Positions 18,150 through 28,061 of a stretch of 64,000 nt of DNA are shown piece by piece. The stretch is from Vibrio tapetis subsp. tapetis (GTDB lineage Bacteria; Pseudomonadota; Gammaproteobacteria; Enterobacterales; Vibrionaceae): assembly GCF_900233005.1 (NCBI RefSeq), contig NZ_LT960612.1:1054001-1118000 (forward strand), given 5' to 3'. Position 1 is the first letter of the stretch. The number at the start of each line of letters is the position of its first letter. Made by a program: the position numbers and the translations under genes. The notes below the pieces were generated by a model. It was not told where the DNA came from, made no database searches, and worked only from the letters and a program-made list of their open reading frames with translations.

Positions 18150-18854
18150 ATGAAAAAGACACTTCTAGCAGTACTTATCTGTGCGACAAGCGCAACAACA
18201 ATGGCACAGGAAGCGCCTAAAGAAGACATCAATTATGGAGATCCAACAGCAAGTTTCAGCACTGTCGGTGTGAGTGGTACTGACCGTGCAGGCCAAGTGA
18301 ATATGATGTATGGAGCAGGCTCCAATATCTTCCAACTTGATCTTGGCTATGATGCAAAAGTGAACAAAGTAGAAGATCGCTTTAATTACCGCGGTCGCTA
18401 TTTCCATGTAACCGATGGCTTAGGGTATTCTGTTGATGTGTTGGGTGGTGTTAACAACACAACGGTACTCGGTGGTTTAATATACAAAATGCCGGTTTCT
18501 GAGAGGGTGACGGTATTCCCAATGTTGTCTGCAGGTTATTCCGCGACTAAAGATGGCAAAAACAATTCAGGTATGGCGAAAGACAGCGGTCTAGCACAAG
18601 CCGGTGTGTATGCGATGTATGCGTTTGATGATGGGCACTGGCTATATGCAAACCCTAAAACGACGTATCATGTTGAAGGTAAGCAGTTTGTCAATCAGAT
18701 TGAAGTGGGCGGCGGTTTGATGACTTCAGATGTGACGTCTGTTGGTTTCAAGCTAGAGCACACTACCGACATGAAAGCCAATAGCAACAATAAGCTAGGG
18801 GTAGACCAAAAAGCCGACACCGTCGCTTGGTTGCAAGCTAACTACTACTTTTAA
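18150..18854 (+). CDS. Outer-membrane beta-barrel-like protein
   Basis: The 234-residue protein has a clean signal peptide (MKKTLLAVLICATSATTMAQ), alternating beta strands and a C-terminal aromatic (NYYF), all typical of a small outer-membrane barrel. No specific family was recognised. The start at ATG 18150 is preferred over the upstream in-frame ATG at 18105 because it begins the signal peptide. It is divergent from the LysR gene, which may regulate it. Confidence 0.7.
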   Translation: MKKTLLAVLICATSATTMAQEAPKEDINYGDPTASFSTVGVSGTDRAGQVNMMYGAGSNIFQLDLGYDAKVNKVEDRFNYRGRYFHVTDGLGYSVDVLGGVNNTTVLGGLIYKMPVSERVTVFPMLSAGYSATKDGKNNSGMAKDSGLAQAGVYAMYAFDDGHWLYANPKTTYHVEGKQFVNQIEVGGGLMTSDVTSVGFKLEHTTDMKANSNNKLGVDQKADTVAWLQANYYF

Positions 18855-18878
18855 GTAAGTTTAATACCTTTGATAACA

Positions 18879-18912
18879 AAAAATCCCAGCAATTAACTTG
18901 CCGGGATTTTTG
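18879..18912 (+). terminator. Intrinsic terminator after outer-membrane protein
   Basis: AAAAATCCCAGC (18879-18890) pairs with GCCGGGATTTTT across a 9-nt loop with one mismatch. Flanking A and T runs make it usable from both sides for the convergent HlyD gene. Confidence 0.78.
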
Positions 18913-18941
18913 CTATTTACTTCCTATTTAGCCTTTAGCCT

Positions 18942-20072
18942 CTAATGATCTAAATACAAATAATTCTGCCAACTTTTCATTCTAATCAATACTTTACGCA
19001 TGATAGACACATGAGTGAAGCTATCAGAATAAATGGCGATTTCAGCATTGCTACCCATAGGTAAATGGTATTTCGATAAATCATCCGTGATACGAAGTTT
19101 TACCATAGTACGGCCATTACTGCGTAAAGCATTGGTAGTAAGCAAGCTACCTGACGCTTGTATTTGGCCTTCACCAATAGCGGGAATGACTTCTACGATT
19201 TCACCTGTAAAGACTCGGCCAGGCAATGCTCGGAATAAAAATTCTGCTTGAAAACCCGGCTGTAATCGCTGTAAAGAATTCTGGCGAAATGCACCAACAT
19301 AGAACTTGTCTTCAGTATGAACAAACGTCATGACTGGACGCAGTGGAATGGGAACGGCCATCATACCTGGGCGAAGAGCCAACTGAGTGACATAGCCATC
19401 GGTTGGCGCTCTAACAGTGGTTTCGTCAAAGTTAAACTGAGCTTGCTCTAGTTCGGCTTTTCTTTGTGCAACTGTGGTGTTTTCACCGTCGATTTCAGAA
19501 GTAAACGCTAATTCCGCTTGTTTGGTGTTGGCGATGGCCGCTTCCAAACCCGCTTGAGCCGCTTTATAAGCTTGACGACGAGTATCTACTTGTTGCTCGG
19601 TAAACGCGCCTTTAGCGAAGCCTTTTTCGTATCTTGCGAACTCGCGTTTGGCTTTATCTCGATCCGCTTCTGCTTTGATTGATCCCGCTTGCGCCTCTTT
19701 AAATTGAGACTCTAACTGCAATGCTCCTTGTTCTGCCGCGACTAACGCTGCTTTCTTGCGGATTAACTCAGCTTTAAATGGTGTTGGATCGATCTTGAAA
19801 AGAATATCTCCTTCTTTCATCGGCGTATTCGGTTGCGCATTCACCTCGATCACTTTGCCTTTAACACTCGGCACGATTGGAGTGGTAGTGTAATACTGCC
19901 CACCGAGTTGAGTGAACGGATGGTTGTAGTTCATCAGTAGAATTAGAGTACCAATGAGAACGACACCACCGAGTACGGCAGTGGGGACTGTCCATTTGTT
20001 TAACGGGATCTTGAAGATTTTAAATACAGCAATACACAGTGCGGCGTAGGTGAGAATGAGTAATAGATCCAT
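18942..20072 (-). CDS. yiaV: HlyD-family membrane fusion protein, YiaV-like
   Basis: The 376-residue protein has an N-terminal membrane anchor (first 50 residues, two hydrophobic segments), a biotinyl-lipoyl-like half (VPSVKGKVIEVNAQPNTPMKEGDILFKIDP), a long alpha-helical coiled hairpin (about 95-210) and the second lipoyl half (VRAPTDGYVTQLALRPG). This is the adaptor type of multidrug or secretion pumps. The pairing with a DUF3302 gene just upstream matches E. coli yiaVW. No pump protein follows, so its partner is unknown. Its ATG overlaps the upstream stop in TAATG. Confidence 0.82.
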   Translation of the reverse strand: MDLLLILTYAALCIAVFKIFKIPLNKWTVPTAVLGGVVLIGTLILLMNYNHPFTQLGGQYYTTTPIVPSVKGKVIEVNAQPNTPMKEGDILFKIDPTPFKAELIRKKAALVAAEQGALQLESQFKEAQAGSIKAEADRDKAKREFARYEKGFAKGAFTEQQVDTRRQAYKAAQAGLEAAIANTKQAELAFTSEIDGENTTVAQRKAELEQAQFNFDETTVRAPTDGYVTQLALRPGMMAVPIPLRPVMTFVHTEDKFYVGAFRQNSLQRLQPGFQAEFLFRALPGRVFTGEIVEVIPAIGEGQIQASGSLLTTNALRSNGRTMVKLRITDDLSKYHLPMGSNAEIAIYSDSFTHVSIMRKVLIRMKSWQNYLYLDH

Positions 20073-20467
20073 TATTTCTCTCCTTCAGATGTATTCTGAG
20101 TTTCAACCACTAGAGAGTCAGTTGACAGCGTTTTTGCTGCTTGTAACGTCTGTACTTGCTCTTCCAAGTTTTTTACTTGGTCAATCAATACGTCGACACG
20201 ATGGTGAATATCATGTTGCTCTTCTTCTAATTTATGAAAGCCCCAGCCACGTTCTTTACGCCAGAGTGTTGCCCAAATCCAAAGAAACGGCCAAATAGCA
20301 TGCAAAGTGAATAAGCTGACCCAGCCGGAGACGTGAATAGCATCTTGATGGGGGTGATCGCGTTCTTTGGCAATTTCGTAAGGAATATCGTGAATAACGA
20401 TGATGCCGTAAAAAATAACGAGGGCGACAAAGATCAGTAGCGCGAGGGCAAAGTAATCTAGAAACAT
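20072..20467 (-). CDS. yiaW: DUF3302 inner-membrane protein, YiaW-like
   Basis: The 131-residue protein has two hydrophobic helices (residues 1-25 and about 48-68) and a C-terminal coiled-coil region rich in Glu and Gln. It matches DUF3302/YiaW by its FYGIIVIHDIPYEIAKERDHP segment and its position upstream of a YiaV-like HlyD protein. Function is unknown; it is probably a partner of the fusion protein. AAGGA lies before the ATG on the minus strand. Confidence 0.82.
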   Translation of the reverse strand: MFLDYFALALLIFVALVIFYGIIVIHDIPYEIAKERDHPHQDAIHVSGWVSLFTLHAIWPFLWIWATLWRKERGWGFHKLEEEQHDIHHRVDVLIDQVKNLEEQVQTLQAAKTLSTDSLVVETQNTSEGEK

Positions 20468-20648
20468 AATTCGTCCTTGATTGATTATGATTAAAGATAG
20501 ATTAGCAATACTTTATCTATTTGAAAAATAGTAATTTACGCTATGACACATTAATCATTTTCTTCCTGCTGGTTGTATCTGATTTGGCTTCAGTGCCTAT
20601 TGCTTAAGTTCGTCACACTTTATACAGTGATAAAAAAGTGAGGTGGTG

Positions 20649-21533
20649 ATGTATTTAGGTGAATTGGCTGCGGTATCAGCAGCGATAGTATGGGCAGTAG
20701 CAACGTGGATATATAGCCAGTTTAGTCATCAATTTACGGCGTTACAGCTCAATATCGTAAAAGGGACGATTGCTTCTGCGATGATGCTGGTGGTCATGCC
20801 ATTTCTGTCAATGCCAACGATGTCGATTAACTCTGATCACCTGATGATATTGGCTATTTCAGGGGTTATTGGCATCGCAATAGGTGACAGTGCCTATTTT
20901 GCGGCTCTCAAGCGTATTGGTGCAAATAAAACACTCTTGCTCGAGTCCTTGGCTCCGCCGTTGTCGGGTGTTCTTGCTTTACTCGTTCTTGGCGCGAGTT
21001 TGAGTTTGCAAAGTTGGTTGGGTGTCCTCATTACCACTTTGGCAGTGACGTTTGTTATGTTTAAACCCAACACGATTGGTGAAAAGACTTCTGCATCCGG
21101 TATTGGTTTTGGCTTGTTGGCTAGCGTGTGCCAAGCAACAGGTGTGGTTATCTCACATTATGCACTGGTAGCGGGTGATATAGCGCCGCTTTTAGGTGCG
21201 TTAATTCGTCTTGCTGTTGGTGTTATCACCGTAATGATTTGTATCCCTTTTCTAGAGAAAAAACCTTACTCTAAGCTCGCAAGCAACGCCAGAAGCTTAA
21301 CAAAGCGATCTCGCTATATATTGCTGTTGGCTATTTTTGTGGGCACTTTTTTGGCGCTATGGTTACAGCAAATCGCTCTCAAGCACGCAAATCCTGCGGT
21401 CGCTCAGACCCTTATCGCAACAAGTCCGCTGTTTATTTTATTCATTTACTACTGGAAAGGTGAGCCGATAGGGAAAAGTGCCTTATTGGGTACGCTGGCG
21501 GCCATCGGTGGTATCTCCTTGTTCTTTCTTTAA
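20649..21533 (+). CDS. EamA/DMT family transporter
   Basis: The 294-residue protein has two EamA halves totalling about ten membrane helices (GELAAVSAAIVWAVATWIYSQF at the start; the second repeat from about residue 155). DMT transporters export amino acids, metabolites or drugs; the substrate is not deducible. ATG 20649 is preferred to GTG 20643 because GTGAGGTG lies a few bases upstream. It is a lone gene. Confidence 0.85.
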   Translation: MYLGELAAVSAAIVWAVATWIYSQFSHQFTALQLNIVKGTIASAMMLVVMPFLSMPTMSINSDHLMILAISGVIGIAIGDSAYFAALKRIGANKTLLLESLAPPLSGVLALLVLGASLSLQSWLGVLITTLAVTFVMFKPNTIGEKTSASGIGFGLLASVCQATGVVISHYALVAGDIAPLLGALIRLAVGVITVMICIPFLEKKPYSKLASNARSLTKRSRYILLLAIFVGTFLALWLQQIALKHANPAVAQTLIATSPLFILFIYYWKGEPIGKSALLGTLAAIGGISLFFL

Positions 21534-21659
21534 GAATGAACGGATTGATTGTGTTAACGAACCTTGACTGAACTTACATTATTTGAAGTAACAATTTGTT
21601 AACATCGTGACGACTGATTCATCTGTCATGGATGGCAAGAGACTTAAATAATGGAGTGA

Positions 21660-22106
21660 ATGATGTTGAAAGAAGAGTTTGAAAAGGTGTTTCCTTGTAT
21701 CACGGAGATTAAAGTCGCGTGGGGCGAAATGGATGCATTGAATCATGTTAATAACGCGGTCTATTTTCGATATTTTGAAATTGCGCGATTAGAATATTTC
21801 AATGAAGTTCAATTAATGGAATCAATGCACGAAACCAATATTGGTCCGGTGCTTGGATCGACAAATGCGAAATATTTCTTGCCTGTAACCTATCCAGATA
21901 CCTTACACATCGGCACACGTGTGACCAATATCGCCGATGATCGCTTTGATATGGAGTATCAGGTGTTTAGTTCAAAGTTGGGCAAAGTCGTTACTAAAGG
22001 TGAGGCCCAAGTGGTTATGTTTGACTTTAACACTCATCAAAAAGCGACACTATCGGAACGGTTAAAACGTGAAATGTCGGAAATGGAAGCGATGTCTCCT
22101 TGCTGA
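21660..22106 (+). CDS. Hotdog-fold acyl-CoA thioesterase (4HBT family)
   Basis: The 148-residue single hotdog domain carries the 4HBT signature VAWGEMDALNHVNNAVYFRYFE, where the Asp in GEMD is the usual catalytic residue. It probably hydrolyses an acyl-CoA in the cytoplasm, similar to YbgC/FadM. GGAG at about 21653 supports ATG 21660 or 21663. No operon partner is present. Confidence 0.87.
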   Translation: MMLKEEFEKVFPCITEIKVAWGEMDALNHVNNAVYFRYFEIARLEYFNEVQLMESMHETNIGPVLGSTNAKYFLPVTYPDTLHIGTRVTNIADDRFDMEYQVFSSKLGKVVTKGEAQVVMFDFNTHQKATLSERLKREMSEMEAMSPC

Positions 22107-22515
22107 CTTTGTTCTGCCACTTTAAGAGAAATACCTGTGTTTAATCAGTAATCTTACCAAACAATATTGTCATGTTTTTGGTGCTAATCTGGCGGCGAAA
22201 TCGTTGCCAGATTGGTTTTATTTGTAGCTTAAATAGCCAAATAATTTAAACCATTGGATTAACGTGGTCTTACTTATACCCCTTATTCTATCTAGCTCTC
22301 TTCTCTTTTTATACGCCAAAATCTTAGCTCAAACTGGCACCATTTTAATGACGTCACCCCATGATGCGTTCGGTAATTCAGTGATTTATTAGCGAAATAT
22401 CTGCATGCATATCGAAGATTGTTTCTTGAACATATCGGAATAAGAACCTAGCTTTATTAACATTGGTATAACAACTTCATGTTGAACAGGGAACGATCAT
22501 GGGAGGGAACACCTT
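22107..22515. other. Intergenic region upstream of cox operon
   Basis: About 410 bp of moderately AT-rich DNA without a recognisable gene; it must carry the cox promoter. A 6-codon ATG frame at 22499 overlaps the coxB start region out of frame. No strong hairpin or operator was identified. Confidence 0.4.
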
Positions 22516-23649
22516 TTGAGAAGATCAGGATCTTTATGGCTAATAGCTGCGTTTTATTCTCCAACTGGATGGAGTGATAGCCAGTTCAATATGACGAAAG
22601 GCGTTACAGAAATCAGTGCTCAAGTGTATGAGCTACATATGTTGATTTTCTACATATGCGTAGCCATTGCAGTTGTTGTGTTTGGTGTCATGTTTTATTC
22701 AATCTTTAAGCACAGAAAGTCTCAAGGTGCCGTGGCTGCTAATTTTCATGAAAGCACCAAAGTAGAGATCATTTGGACTGTTATTCCAGTCATCATCCTC
22801 ATTGCTATGGCCATCCCAGCAACCACAACACTCATTGCAATGGAAGATACCAGTGAATCTGATATTACGATTAAGGTGACAGGGTCACAGTGGAAGTGGC
22901 ATTACAGTTATTTTGGCGAGGATGTTGAGTTTTATAGCTTCATGACAACCAGCGCTGAGCAGATCGAAGGACAAGAAATCAAAGGTGCGAATTACCTACT
23001 TGAAGTTGATAACCCCTTGGTTTTACCAATCAATAAAAAAATCCGCTTTCTTTTCACCTCTGATGACGTGATTCACTCATGGTGGGTTCCTGACTTTGCC
23101 GTTAAAAAAGACACCGTACCCGGTTTCATTAATGAGTCGTGGACCAAAATAGATGAACCAGGTGTGTATCGTGGTCAATGTGCAGAGTTGTGTGGTCGAA
23201 ACCACGGTTTCATGCCCGTTGTGGTGCATGCTATGGAGGAAGGGAAGTTTAACGAATGGTTAGCAGAGCAAAAAGTGTTAGCACAGGAAAAAAAATTGGC
23301 TGAACAACAAGCACTTGCAAGTACTCGTAGCATGGAAGAGCTCATGGTTTTAGGTGAAAAGGTTTACCTTGATCGTTGCAGTGTATGCCATCAGCCGAAT
23401 GGACTTGGTTTGGCGGGGGTATTCCCTGCGTTGAAAGACAGCCCTGTCGCGTTAGGAGACATTAATAAACACATTGATGTGATCGCGAATGGTGTATCGG
23501 GGACGGCGATGCAGGCGTTTGCTAATCAATTAAGCGATGAAGAAATAGCGGCCGTCGTGACTTACGAAAGGAATGCGTGGGGCAACAATACCAATGATGT
23601 GGTGCAAGCCTCCGATGTTAATCAACTGGGTAGTGAGGATGCGCAATGA
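22516..23649 (+). CDS. coxB: Cytochrome c oxidase subunit II with fused cytochrome c domain
   Basis: The 377-residue protein has a signal segment, two membrane helices (about 40-62 and 85-107) and a CuA cupredoxin domain with ligands His187, Cys222, Glu224, Cys226, His230 and Met233. A C-terminal cytochrome c domain has CSVCH at 288-292. The fused heme marks a caa3-type oxidase, accepting electrons from soluble cytochrome c. The start codon is TTG 22516 with GGAGG about 9 bp upstream; the nearby ATG at 22499 is out of frame. It is first gene of a tight operon. Confidence 0.95.
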   Translation: MRRSGSLWLIAAFYSPTGWSDSQFNMTKGVTEISAQVYELHMLIFYICVAIAVVVFGVMFYSIFKHRKSQGAVAANFHESTKVEIIWTVIPVIILIAMAIPATTTLIAMEDTSESDITIKVTGSQWKWHYSYFGEDVEFYSFMTTSAEQIEGQEIKGANYLLEVDNPLVLPINKKIRFLFTSDDVIHSWWVPDFAVKKDTVPGFINESWTKIDEPGVYRGQCAELCGRNHGFMPVVVHAMEEGKFNEWLAEQKVLAQEKKLAEQQALASTRSMEELMVLGEKVYLDRCSVCHQPNGLGLAGVFPALKDSPVALGDINKHIDVIANGVSGTAMQAFANQLSDEEIAAVVTYERNAWGNNTNDVVQASDVNQLGSEDAQ

Positions 23650-25292
23650 GTGAGACGAATGAGAATCTAACCAATCACAGCGCAGAATCCACCTATGACG
23701 GCGGGACAGACCATGATCGCGGGATAGACATTGACAGCGAGCATCATGGGGCGCCGAAAGGGATCGGTCGCTGGCTCTATTCCACTAATCATAAAGACAT
23801 AGGAACACTGTATCTTTGGTTTAGCTTCAGTATGTTTTTGATTGGCGGCTTGTTCGCTATGCTTATTCGGGTCGAGTTATTTCAGCCAGGCTTACAGTTC
23901 ATCGAACCCAATTTGTTTAATCAGATGACGACCATGCACGGTTTGATTATGGTGTTTGGTGCGGTAATGCCTGCCTTTGTCGGGTTAGCCAACTGGATGA
24001 TTCCGCTTATGATCGGTGCGCCAGATATGGCATTACCTCGGATGAATAACCTAAGCTTTTGGATTCTCCCCTTTGCTTTTTTAATCTTGCTCAGTTCATT
24101 GTTTATGGAAGGGGGCGGCCCTAACTTTGGTTGGACCTTCTATGCGCCGCTGTCGACGACTTACGCTCCAGATAGTACCGCGCTGTTTGTGTTCAGCGTA
24201 CACATCATGGGGATCAGCTCGATCATGGGTGCAATTAACGTGATCGTGACCATATTCAATATGCGTGCTCCCGGCATGACCTTAATGAAAATGCCAATGT
24301 TCGTTTGGACTTGGTTGATTACCGCATTTTTGCTCATCGCGGTGATGCCCGTTTTAGCCGGGGCGGTGACCATGATCTTAACGGATAAGTACTTTGGCAC
24401 CAGTTTCTTTGATGCTGCTGGTGGCGGCGATCCGGTGATGTTCCAACACATTTTCTGGTTCTTTGGGCATCCAGAAGTGTACATCATGATATTGCCGTCT
24501 TTTGGCATCATTTCGGCGATTGTTCCTGCATTCAGCGGTAAGAAGTTGTTTGGTTATCATTCCATGGTGTACGCAACGTGCAGTATCGCTCTGCTGTCTT
24601 TTTTGGTTTGGGCGCATCACATGTTTACCACAGGTATGCCCGTGTTTGCTGAGCTGTTTTTTATGTATTGCACCATGTTGATTTCAGTTCCAACCGGAGT
24701 GAAAGTATTTAATTGGGTCGCGACGATGTGGCGAGGCTCATTAACCTTCGAAACACCAATGCTGTTTTCTATCGCCTTTATTGTTCTGTTCACGATAGGT
24801 GGCTTTTCCGGCTTAATGCTGGCGATTGTCCCTGCTGATTTCCAGTATCACGATACCTATTTCGTGGTGGCTCACTTCCATTATGTTTTGGTGTCTGGTG
24901 CTGTATTTTCCATTATGGCCGCGGCTTATTATTGGCTGCCGAAATGGACGGGACATATGTATGACCAACGTCTGAGTTTGTGGCATTTCTGGTGTTCTGT
25001 CATCTCAGTCAACGTGCTGTTTTTTCCTATGCATTTCTTGGGTTTGGCTGGCATGCCAAGACGTATTCCTGACTATGCGATCCAGTTTGCTGACGTGAAC
25101 CAAATTGTTTCTATTGGCGGATTTGCGTTTGGGCTGTCGCAACTGATTTTCTTATGGCTTGTTATCAAATGCGTACGTGGTGGAGAAAAAGCGCCCGCGA
25201 AAGTTTGGGAGGGGGCAGAAGGTTTAGAGTGGACAGTTGCAAGCCCTGCGCCTCACCATACGTTTGAAACGCCTCCGAAAATCGAGAATTAG
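23646..25292 (+). CDS. coxA: Cytochrome c oxidase subunit I
   Basis: The 548-residue polytopic protein has the heme-copper oxidase core. It carries the heme a His in [10 protein letters not shown], the CuB/Tyr motif [12 protein letters not shown] in WAHHMFT, and the heme ligands in VAHFHYVLV. It reduces O2 to water and pumps protons at the inner membrane. It overlaps coxB by four bases (ATGA), giving translational coupling. Heme A is supplied by ctaA/cyoE downstream. Confidence 0.97.
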   Translation: MSETNENLTNHSAESTYDGGTDHDRGIDIDSEHHGAPKGIGRWLYSTNHKDIGTLYLWFSFSMFLIGGLFAMLIRVELFQPGLQFIEPNLFNQMTTMHGLIMVFGAVMPAFVGLANWMIPLMIGAPDMALPRMNNLSFWILPFAFLILLSSLFMEGGGPNFGWTFYAPLSTTYAPDSTALFVFSVHIMGISSIMGAINVIVTIFNMRAPGMTLMKMPMFVWTWLITAFLLIAVMPVLAGAVTMILTDKYFGTSFFDAAGGGDPVMFQHIFWFFGHPEVYIMILPSFGIISAIVPAFSGKKLFGYHSMVYATCSIALLSFLVWAHHMFTTGMPVFAELFFMYCTMLISVPTGVKVFNWVATMWRGSLTFETPMLFSIAFIVLFTIGGFSGLMLAIVPADFQYHDTYFVVAHFHYVLVSGAVFSIMAAAYYWLPKWTGHMYDQRLSLWHFWCSVISVNVLFFPMHFLGLAGMPRRIPDYAIQFADVNQIVSIGGFAFGLSQLIFLWLVIKCVRGGEKAPAKVWEGAEGLEWTVASPAPHHTFETPPKIEN

Positions 25293-25300
25293 GAGCGTTT

Positions 25301-25939
25301 ATGAGTGACATTAATCAAGCAAATAAAACCCTAACCAAATGGCTGTTGTTGGCCGTTGTGGGCATGTTTGGTTTTGGTTTTGCTCTTATTCCTTTGTACG
25401 ACATCATGTGTGAGCAGTTAGGGATTAACGGAAAAACAAGCAGCAATGCGGTTGAAACGCCAACCGGAATGCAAGTAGATGAAAGTCGTTTGATTAAAGT
25501 GCAGTTCATTGCTCAGGTAGATTCAGACATTCCATGGGAATTTGGTCCAATACAGGCGGAAATGTTGGTGCACCCAGGGGAAGTCATTCAAACGGCGTAT
25601 CGCGCTTTTAATACTGCGACGAAGGATCTAACCGGGCAAGCCGTTCCTTCTGTTTCTCCGGGATTGGCCGCCAGTTATTTCAATAAAATTGAGTGTTTTT
25701 GTTTTAACCAACAGCCTCTTGCGGGCCAAAGTGCCGCTGAGCTACCCGTTATTTTCTATATAGAACCTGATATTCCAGAAAGCATTCATACGTTGACGCT
25801 TTCTTATACTCTTTTCCAATTCAAAGAGAATACGGCTACCGAACCTACGGAATCTGTTTCGAACAGCATTACAAACGACAAATTGGCTTATCAGGGCCTA
25901 ACGCCAGAGCATGCGCAAGAGCAAGGAGCGTCACAATGA
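25301..25939 (+). CDS. ctaG: Cytochrome c oxidase assembly protein CtaG/Cox11
   Basis: The 212-residue protein has one N-terminal membrane helix and a periplasmic domain with the copper-binding CFCF motif (IECFCFNQQPL). Cox11 proteins insert CuB into subunit I. It lies 8 bp after coxA and overlaps coxC by four bases, in the standard cox gene order. Confidence 0.94.
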   Translation: MSDINQANKTLTKWLLLAVVGMFGFGFALIPLYDIMCEQLGINGKTSSNAVETPTGMQVDESRLIKVQFIAQVDSDIPWEFGPIQAEMLVHPGEVIQTAYRAFNTATKDLTGQAVPSVSPGLAASYFNKIECFCFNQQPLAGQSAAELPVIFYIEPDIPESIHTLTLSYTLFQFKENTATEPTESVSNSITNDKLAYQGLTPEHAQEQGASQ

Positions 25940-26811
25940 GTACCCAACCTTCAACCTATTATGTTCCTTCCCATAGCGTTTGGCCATTAGTGGGCGCGAT
26001 AGCTTTGTTTTTTATCGCTGTAGGGGCGGGCGTGACAGTGCAGAGCTTAGAAAGCGGCAGTGTTTTCGGCAAAATGATGCTGTTTGCAGGAGTGGGGATT
26101 TTCTTGTTCATGTTTATAGGCTGGATGAGGAATGTGATTCAAGAATCCATGGCGGGGCTTTATTCACGACAATTGGATATCTCTTTTCGACAGGGCATGA
26201 GCTGGTTTATTTTCTCTGAAGTGATGTTTTTTGCGGCGTTTTTCGGTGCGCTGTTTTATGCACGTATGATTGCTGTTCATTGGCTTGCGGGTGGCGATAA
26301 TAATGCAATGACCAATGCTGTGCTGTGGCCCGGATTTGAAGAAATGTGGCCGTTGACCATCACACCTAGCGGTCAAACTACGCAGGCAATGGGCTGGCAA
26401 GGCTTACCACTGTTTAACACCATTATCTTGATTACCTCGTCGATTACTTTACACATGGCTCACACCAGCCTGGAAAAAAATCATCGAACGGCATTGGTGG
26501 TGTGGTTAGAGCTGACCATTATTCTTGCCGTGACTTTTTTATATTACCAAGGCCAAGAATACATACATGCCTATCAGGATTTGGGTTTAACGCTTCAATC
26601 CGGAGTGTATGGGAATACCTTTTTCTTGCTCACTGGCTTTCATGGCATGCATGTATTTTTAGGGACGGTGTTTTTGATAGTACTGCTGGCACGTATAGCG
26701 TGTGACCATTTTAATCCGAAAAATCACTTTGCTTTTCAAGCTGGCAGTTGGTACTGGCACTTTGTAGACGTGGTCTGGCTGACTCTGTTTATTTTCGTTT
26801 ATGTGCTTTGA
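25936..26811 (+). CDS. coxC: Cytochrome c oxidase subunit III
   Basis: The 291-residue protein has seven predicted helices, including SEVMFFAAFFGALFYAR and FHGMHVFLGT with subunit III-type residues. It stabilises the oxidase core. It ends just before a palindromic repeat region and a convergent DUF2909 gene. Confidence 0.95.
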   Translation: MSTQPSTYYVPSHSVWPLVGAIALFFIAVGAGVTVQSLESGSVFGKMMLFAGVGIFLFMFIGWMRNVIQESMAGLYSRQLDISFRQGMSWFIFSEVMFFAAFFGALFYARMIAVHWLAGGDNNAMTNAVLWPGFEEMWPLTITPSGQTTQAMGWQGLPLFNTIILITSSITLHMAHTSLEKNHRTALVVWLELTIILAVTFLYYQGQEYIHAYQDLGLTLQSGVYGNTFFLLTGFHGMHVFLGTVFLIVLLARIACDHFNPKNHFAFQAGSWYWHFVDVVWLTLFIFVYVL

Positions 26812-26822
26812 TGGGGGAAGGG

Positions 26823-26987
26823 GAAGTACTAAAAGCTAAGTGCTAAAAGCGAAGTGGTAGAAGCTAAAAGCGGAGCGCTAAAAAGCTAAGTAGTAAGTGT
26901 TGAGTGGAGTTTATAAAGTCGACGCACCTGAAGCTAAAACGAACACGCTCTTCCACTTAGCTTTTAGTACCTAGCTTTTAGTACTTC
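26823..26987. repeat. Inverted and direct repeat cluster between coxC and DUF2909 gene
   Basis: GTACTAAAAGCTAAGTG (26826-26842) has an exact inverse at 26954-26970, and GAAGTACTAAAAGCTA (26823-26838) has an exact inverse at 26972-26987. Degenerate copies of the CTAAAAGC-AAGT unit fill 26843-26895. The region could fold into a large hairpin and may act as a bidirectional transcript end. Confidence 0.75.
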
Positions 26988-27196
26988 TAATAAGGCCTTG
27001 GGTTTGGGGTTATCCAGCCAAAATTGAGGGCGACCAATAGTAGGACAATAACAAACGCAGAGTACATCAAGCGACGGCCTAGGAAATGGCTGGTCGGTTT
27101 ATCACTGTTGCCTTTCATCATGGCAACGAGAGCTCGACCTAAGTTAAGGATAACAATTAGCAGCATGCAGACCAGAATCAATTTAAACCAAGACAT
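26987..27196 (-). CDS. DUF2909 twin-helix membrane protein
   Basis: The 69-residue protein has two membrane helices separated by a short basic loop (GRALVAMMKG and FLGRRLMYSAF) and ends NPRPY. It matches the DUF2909 family often found in cox clusters; function is unknown, presumably oxidase assembly or stability. ATG 27196 is preferred because it starts the first helix and has GGAG upstream; a longer frame to 27289 would overlap SURF1. It is divergent from SURF1 by 25 bp. Confidence 0.75.
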   Translation of the reverse strand: MSWFKLILVCMLLIVILNLGRALVAMMKGNSDKPTSHFLGRRLMYSAFVIVLLLVALNFGWITPNPRPY

Positions 27197-27221
27197 TTCA
27201 ATAATTGCTCCATGGAGAGTG

Positions 27222-28061
27222 ATGTTGACGCGTGTGTGGTTTTGGGTGGCGTTTGTATTAACTGTGGTGGTGTTTTCTATTTTGATCAAGTTAGGGCTGT
27301 GGCAACTTGATCGATCTGCGCAAAAATCCGTGATGGAACAACAATTAGAAGAAAGACAAAATCAAGCCGCAATGCCACTGACTCAACTATCAGAACTGCC
27401 TATCGACTCTAATATCACGGGCGTAATTGGTGTCGCTCATGTAGAGCCAATGCCCGATCAAATCGTGTTATTGGATAATCAAACCTTTAATGGCAAAGTC
27501 GGTTATCTGGCTTATCAATTAGCGGTGGTTACGGCGCAACTAAATCCGCCACTTTACGTGCTACTCGAACTCGGGTTTGTTGACGCGCCTCTAAGCCGCA
27601 ATGAATTACCTAAAATTGCTGTTTTAAGAAACAAGCAACAAGTATCTGGTCGAATGTATCGGCGGGAAACCAATCCAATTAGCCATCAATTACATGCGGA
27701 ACCGGGCTGGCCCAAACGTATTCAAAACCTGAACTTACCTGAATTGGCGATGTTGCTAGAGGAGGAGAGTGCAGATTTGAAAAGTCGCGCTTCATTCACA
27801 CTCATGCCTTGGGCGATGCAGATTCAAAATATTGAGAACTGGCCATATGAACAGCCATGGAAACCCGTCAGCATGAGCGCCGATAAACATATGGGCTACG
27901 CCGTGCAGTGGTTTGCGATGGCCAGCGTATTTCTTATCATTATGTTAACCCTTTTTCTACGTAGCCTTCGCCAAGTGACTTTATTGGTGGGCTCTAAAAC
28001 TCAAGCAGAACTCGGTGTTAGCGCAGGATCGGTTAATCCCACAGGAGATCACCATGAATAA
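27222..28061 (+). CDS. SURF1 family cytochrome oxidase assembly protein
   Basis: The 279-residue protein has one helix at each end (residues about 4-24 and 225-247) and a periplasmic domain between them, the SURF1 layout. SURF1 aids heme a delivery to subunit I. The start at ATG 27222 follows GGAGAG; the long upstream extension in frame is antisense to DUF2909 and is not coding. It overlaps the next gene by 8 bp. Confidence 0.88.
   Translation: MLTRVWFWVAFVLTVVVFSILIKLGLWQLDRSAQKSVMEQQLEERQNQAAMPLTQLSELPIDSNITGVIGVAHVEPMPDQIVLLDNQTFNGKVGYLAYQLAVVTAQLNPPLYVLLELGFVDAPLSRNELPKIAVLRNKQQVSGRMYRRETNPISHQLHAEPGWPKRIQNLNLPELAMLLEEESADLKSRASFTLMPWAMQIQNIENWPYEQPWKPVSMSADKHMGYAVQWFAMASVFLIIMLTLFLRSLRQVTLLVGSKTQAELGVSAGSVNPTGDHHE

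Noticed and set aside
27024-27221. Upstream extension of the SURF1 reading frame
   Set aside because: It lies antisense to DUF2909 and codes no membrane-anchor sequence; ATG 27222 with GGAGAG is better.
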